From: Oscheius dolichura
Taxonomy: Eukaryota; Nematoda; Chromadorea; Rhabditida; Rhabditidae
Length of the DNA stretch: 64,000 nucleotides
Direction: 5' to 3'
Assembly (NCBI GenBank): GCA_932521035.1
Contig: OW051492.1
Span: forward strand, 3,410,001 to 3,474,000
A model generated the notes under the pieces. It did no database searches. It saw nothing but the letters and a program-made list of their open reading frames with translations, and was not told the DNA's origin. Position 1 is the first letter of the stretch. Each line of letters starts with the position of its first letter. This document shows positions 60,739 to 64,000 of the stretch, piece by piece. Made by a program: the position numbers and the translations under genes.

Positions 60739-62344
60739 CTAAAAATGAAATAACATAGTTATATTTCTTGTTTTCTTTATGATTTTGCCGTTCTCCCTTT
60801 TATTTTCAGGAGCTGGCTCTCGACGGCGACGGCTGGACTGGTGAAGGATGGAGAGGACGGGAGACGAGGAGAGGGGCATCCGAGGACGGCAGACAGGGAA
60901 CAGTGAGTCGTCTTGAAGCTGCTCCATTTGCTATTTTTAGCCACGGACACCCCTCTTGCTAGAGGACAAAAGATGCAATGATACCGTTCCATTTTGCCGA
61001 AAAAGATGGAGAGGAGGGCATGGGACAGTAAGCCACATTCTCAACTCACCTCAATTGTTGTCGATTTTAGAGACGATCAGGATAAAATGGCCGAAATAAG
61101 ACCAAAACGAAGATGCTAGGATAGAGACCAAGGCATCACTAGGCTCGGCCAGCTGTCCGTTATGCCAAGCCGAGAGAGGAGGCTGCTTAAAGCGCTGGAA
61201 CTTGTTTGTGGACGTCGGCCACCCTCTGCTGGACAACGACCGCTGCTTGAAGAAGATCTCCTCGGCGATGCCCTGACCTTTGAAACTCCGTTCCTGTGTC
61301 TTCTCCTTGTCTTTCCCCGCCCCTTGCTCTTTTCGTCCCCGCACCACAGGCGTAAAAGCCCTATCGGTGCATTTGTGTTTTTGTTTTTGTTTCCGAGATG
61401 GCGTGGGCAGAGGCTCCTGTTGGATGCTCCCAAATTAGCTACTCCACTCTCCCTTGCTGCCGAGATTGTACGCGACCAGCCCGCTTCCTCGTCGCCCTCG
61501 CTTTCCTCCCTAATTAGACACGCTGCCCCTGCACCCATCCCATCTCGGCAGCCATCCCACATTGGCCTGCCCCAACTGGACGAGCATTAAACTTACCTGG
61601 CTGGGAGATCTGACGTGATCATGAAGACGCCGGCTCCATGGCGAGGCTGGTCCATTGCACTTTCGGACCGGCTGACCCGTGAGGCAGTCTCGAGTTGAGA
61701 TTCGCCTACAGCTAAATTTTTGCGTGAGGGGCTGCGTTCGCGCGGCCCCGACAGAATTGGGTAAAGAATAATCCATCTGTTGTCTATATGTTCCACTGTG
61801 AGCAGAGGTGTTGTGATGGCCGAGACCGTGGTAGGCGGCGACTGTCGCTACTAGACGGGGAGGATAAAGAGAGATGCGAAATTGGCGCGGCCACCTCGGA
61901 CAGAACCGTAGGCAAGATGAGGTGACAAAGCCAGTCCTCTTTCTCAGATCGACAAATACTTTGATGGCTGCCTCGATACTCCGTTCTCCTGTTCCTATCC
62001 GCTCCGAATCCTGCCATGGCCCTGTCCTCCAGTCCCCGCCTCCTGTTCTCCCGGCCTCCAGTCTCCGTCTTCCGGTCAATCCATTCATACACTGAATTGT
62101 AGTAGTATAGTGGAGTCAGCCTACAGAGGCTCTAGTCTTTCGGCGCCGGTCCCGTAGATAGAGTTTGAAACGAGTGAGACACTCGTTTGCAGTAGTATCG
62201 TAATGACCCCGTTTTGACCCCGTAATGGCCCCGTTGATCCTACTGAAAGGCATTCATACACTGGATTGTAGTAGCCTAACCTATACTACTACTAAGCAGT
62301 CAGGGACAGCCTTTAGCGCAATAATAAAACTAAAAAAATTTCAG
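60739..62344. other. Unresolved G/C-rich region with overlapping open frames
   Basis: Long frames with few stops run on both strands at 61116-62100, for example 148 and 192 codons on minus and 142 codons on plus. None shows a family block. Exons of the gene ending at 60584 are likely among them. The right end contains the direct repeats at 62083 and 62252. Confidence 0.35.
62083..62274. repeat. 23-bp direct repeats flanking a 146-bp segment
   Basis: The sequence attcatacactgaattgtag plus tag (62083-62105) recurs with one mismatch at 62252-62274. The segment between contains a 9-bp perfect hairpin (aaacgagtg/cactcgttt, about 62170-62190) and a short internal echo (gaccccgt/ggccccgt). This could be a target-site duplication around an insertion, or a simple tandem duplication. 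Confidence 0.7.
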
Positions 62345-62869
62345 GAGCTCAAGTCTTCCGATTGCTCGCAAGCAGCGAACGACCTGTTCACAGTCGTGGA
62401 CTTTGTTCTCCGGCTCATCAGAAAAAATCGAACATCCGAAGTGGTTAGTCTACTTTGTTCTAATTTTTTAAATATACTATAGCTTTCGGTCACCGAGCTG
62501 CAGGCAGAGTTATCGGACTTGTGGACCTTGTCCTGTCTGGATAACGTGTCTCCCATGCCGAGGATGCCGAGGACTCCAGCGTCTTCAAGATACGTACAAC
62601 AATATCGTGGAAGGTTCGGCCTGTTCCCTAATTTATTATTGCTAATTTGTTTAGGAAACTACGCCCTTCAAGGGCCCCAACATCGTACCGCCGATGCCGA
62701 TTCAGAAGATGACCGCTCTTCAATTGGTTCCAATCGATCCTCTAGCCGCTCTGGGAATCGGTCGTCCACCACATCGGTCTCGAGCTCAACATCTTCCTCC
62801 TCTCACTCGCCGTCTCCCCGAAGAAGCGAATTCGCACTGCAACCCTGCAATCCAATAAAGCGACCATAA
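62345..62869 (+). CDS. Serine-rich protein of unknown function, 3' exons
   Basis: Three exons with good splice sites: ELKSSDCSQAANDLFTVVDF and VLRLIRKNRTSEV; LSVTELQAELSDLWTLSCLD and NVSPMPRMPRTPASSRYVQQ; and a serine tract (SSTTSVSSSTSSSSHSPSPR) ending PIKRP before a TAA at 62867. The first part is helical, and the rest is disordered and possibly phosphorylated. No start exon was found; an acceptor (aatttcag) precedes the first exon. No family was recognised. Confidence 0.5.
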
Positions 62870-63013
62870 GAGTTTTTTTTTTGTTATCCATTTTCCGCCG
62901 CCAACGAGACGTTGGGTATGGTCGTCGGCCGCCAGATCCAGGCTTAATAAGTGTCGATTGTCTCTAGGTTTTCTTATTTGTTAATTTTTATCTAATTCGT
63001 CTTCGTTTTCGTG

Positions 63014-64000
63014 TCATGGCTCAGCCGGACTCGTCCCTATTTTGGCTGTCTCCTCCTTCCGGCTCTTCTTCTCTTCCAGGGGAACAATTCTCTTGTACAG
63101 GCCCAACCAGACGGCAATTACTGTCGTCACCATGACTATTTCCACTGACCAGACCAATCTCGGCCCGGATAAAATGTATCCATAGCTGGAAAGGGTCGAT
63201 TTATTTCGTCTTCAGGGGAGGATATTCACCTCATAGCCAGTGGGGATAGAAGTCGGCCAATACTTCCCGACATTTGGAAGAGTCCTTGAAATGTTCCTTG
63301 TTTTCTTCGACCTAGAAGTTTGGAAAAGAGGGTAGTCATGGCAATGTTGAGGAAGGAATACATCAGGCCGAAGACGAGAATGTATGACCCGTAGTAGAGC
63401 TGGAAACGGAGTTGAGAAAGGAGAAAATTCAAGAAATTGTCCATCCCTTCGTTTTCCACTGTGAATAAAGGAAAAGCTTACCCAGATGGAAGTAGTCGTC
63501 AAATTATTACACCAAGGGAAGCGATCTGCGTCACAACCATCATCCGTACCTAAAGAGGGGTTCTTTCTTCCACATTTTATGATTATTTTGGCTATTTGCT
63601 TCCGTTGCTTACCATTTAACCTCAATGGCACAGCCTCTCCGACAAAAGGCCAAGAAAACGTAACTAAAAACATAGCCAATAGTGTGACTAGCGATAAAAT
63701 AGTGGATAATCTTTCAGGAATTCTATAAAATTAAGCTCTTCAATGTGGAATAGTCCTTACTTCCTTGTGAAATCGTATAGAACACAACAAACGTAGAAAA
63801 CGGCTCCAATGACTCCACAAATTACATTTACAGATGAATTCCATATGACGGATTCTTCTTTGTCCTGGGAGAACATCATCATCGAATATGGGGAACCTAG
63901 TCTAAAAAATCTTTTTGTTTTCGGGTGGGTGATCCTTTTCCATTATGAGAATGCTCGTGGTTGGAGAAAAACTTACGTTTTTACGGTGCTCATGCTAAAG
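63014..64000 (-). CDS. MFSD8/CLN7-like membrane transporter, C-terminal part
   Basis: The gene runs off the right edge of the window, so only the C-terminal half is seen. Helices include IWNSSVNVICGVIGAVFYVC, ILSLVTLLAMFLVTFSWPFV, LVFGLMYSFLNIAMTTLFSK and GPRLVWSVEIVMVTTVIAVW. The loop GCDADRFPWCNNLTTTSIWV and the segment KLLGRRKQGTFQGLFQMSGS followed by R-x-L-x-P align with the end of human MFSD8 (lysosomal major-facilitator protein). The tail is short and charged (KRIVPLEEKKSRKEETAKIG), stop at 63014. Nematodes have several MFSD8-like genes, so the exact orthologue is open. Confidence 0.8.

Noticed and set aside
61510-62088. A 192-codon open frame on the minus strand and overlapping frames
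   Set aside because: Several overlapping frames are open in this G/C-rich part, none with conserved blocks. None can be preferred.

Overview
This window is a piece of an animal nuclear genome, most likely a nematode. Three innexin genes show that it is metazoan. A seven-helix receptor fragment at 58.4-59.1 kb has the layout of nematode chemoreceptors, and several same-strand gene pairs sit only 155-230 bp apart, as in nematode operons. Genes are dense and cut by very small introns, mostly 36-45 nt, with GT at the donor and TTTTAG or TTTCAG at the acceptor. For this reason most proteins were rebuilt exon by exon from conserved frames. Exon limits and some start codons are inferred.

Left part (1-30 kb). 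A RIG-I-like/Dicer-related helicase (minus, 1.35-5.75 kb) is followed by an intron-containing H2A-type histone, a 358-bp terminal-inverted-repeat element and a 29-nt poly-C tract. Next come an Atos (FAM214) homologue and mitochondrial ribosomal protein L19. After a gene-poor stretch there is a multi-spanning RING ubiquitin ligase of the TRC8/RNF139 type, an F-box protein, a RING/B-box-like protein and an RMDN-type TPR protein. All of these are on the minus strand.

Middle part (30-53 kb). A plus-strand gene encodes a small secreted protein with internal KR sites. A broken, inverted copy of its main exon lies just downstream. A full-length thioester protein of the alpha-2-macroglobulin/TEP family, with intact GCGEQ, occupies 33.3-39.2 kb. 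Three innexins follow: two in tandem on the minus strand and one 7-kb plus-strand gene. The 3.2-kb intron of the latter holds other genes, and its last intron holds a perfect 84-bp inverted repeat. Then come three very small proline-rich single-pass membrane proteins and a polyQ, lysine-rich protein.

Right part (53-64 kb). Two paralogous small secreted proteins of unknown family, an actin gene, a 5'-truncated chemoreceptor directly behind actin, a secreted Tyr/Asn/Gln-rich protein, a serine-rich protein and the C-terminal half of an MFSD8-like transporter that runs off the window.

The genes do not form one pathway. Three loose themes can be seen: innate defence (RIG-I-like helicase, TEP), gap junctions (innexins) and protein turnover (TRC8-like, F-box, RING). 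The least explained content is the set of small secreted or membrane proteins at 30-32, 50-52, 53.9-55.4 and 59.3-59.7 kb.
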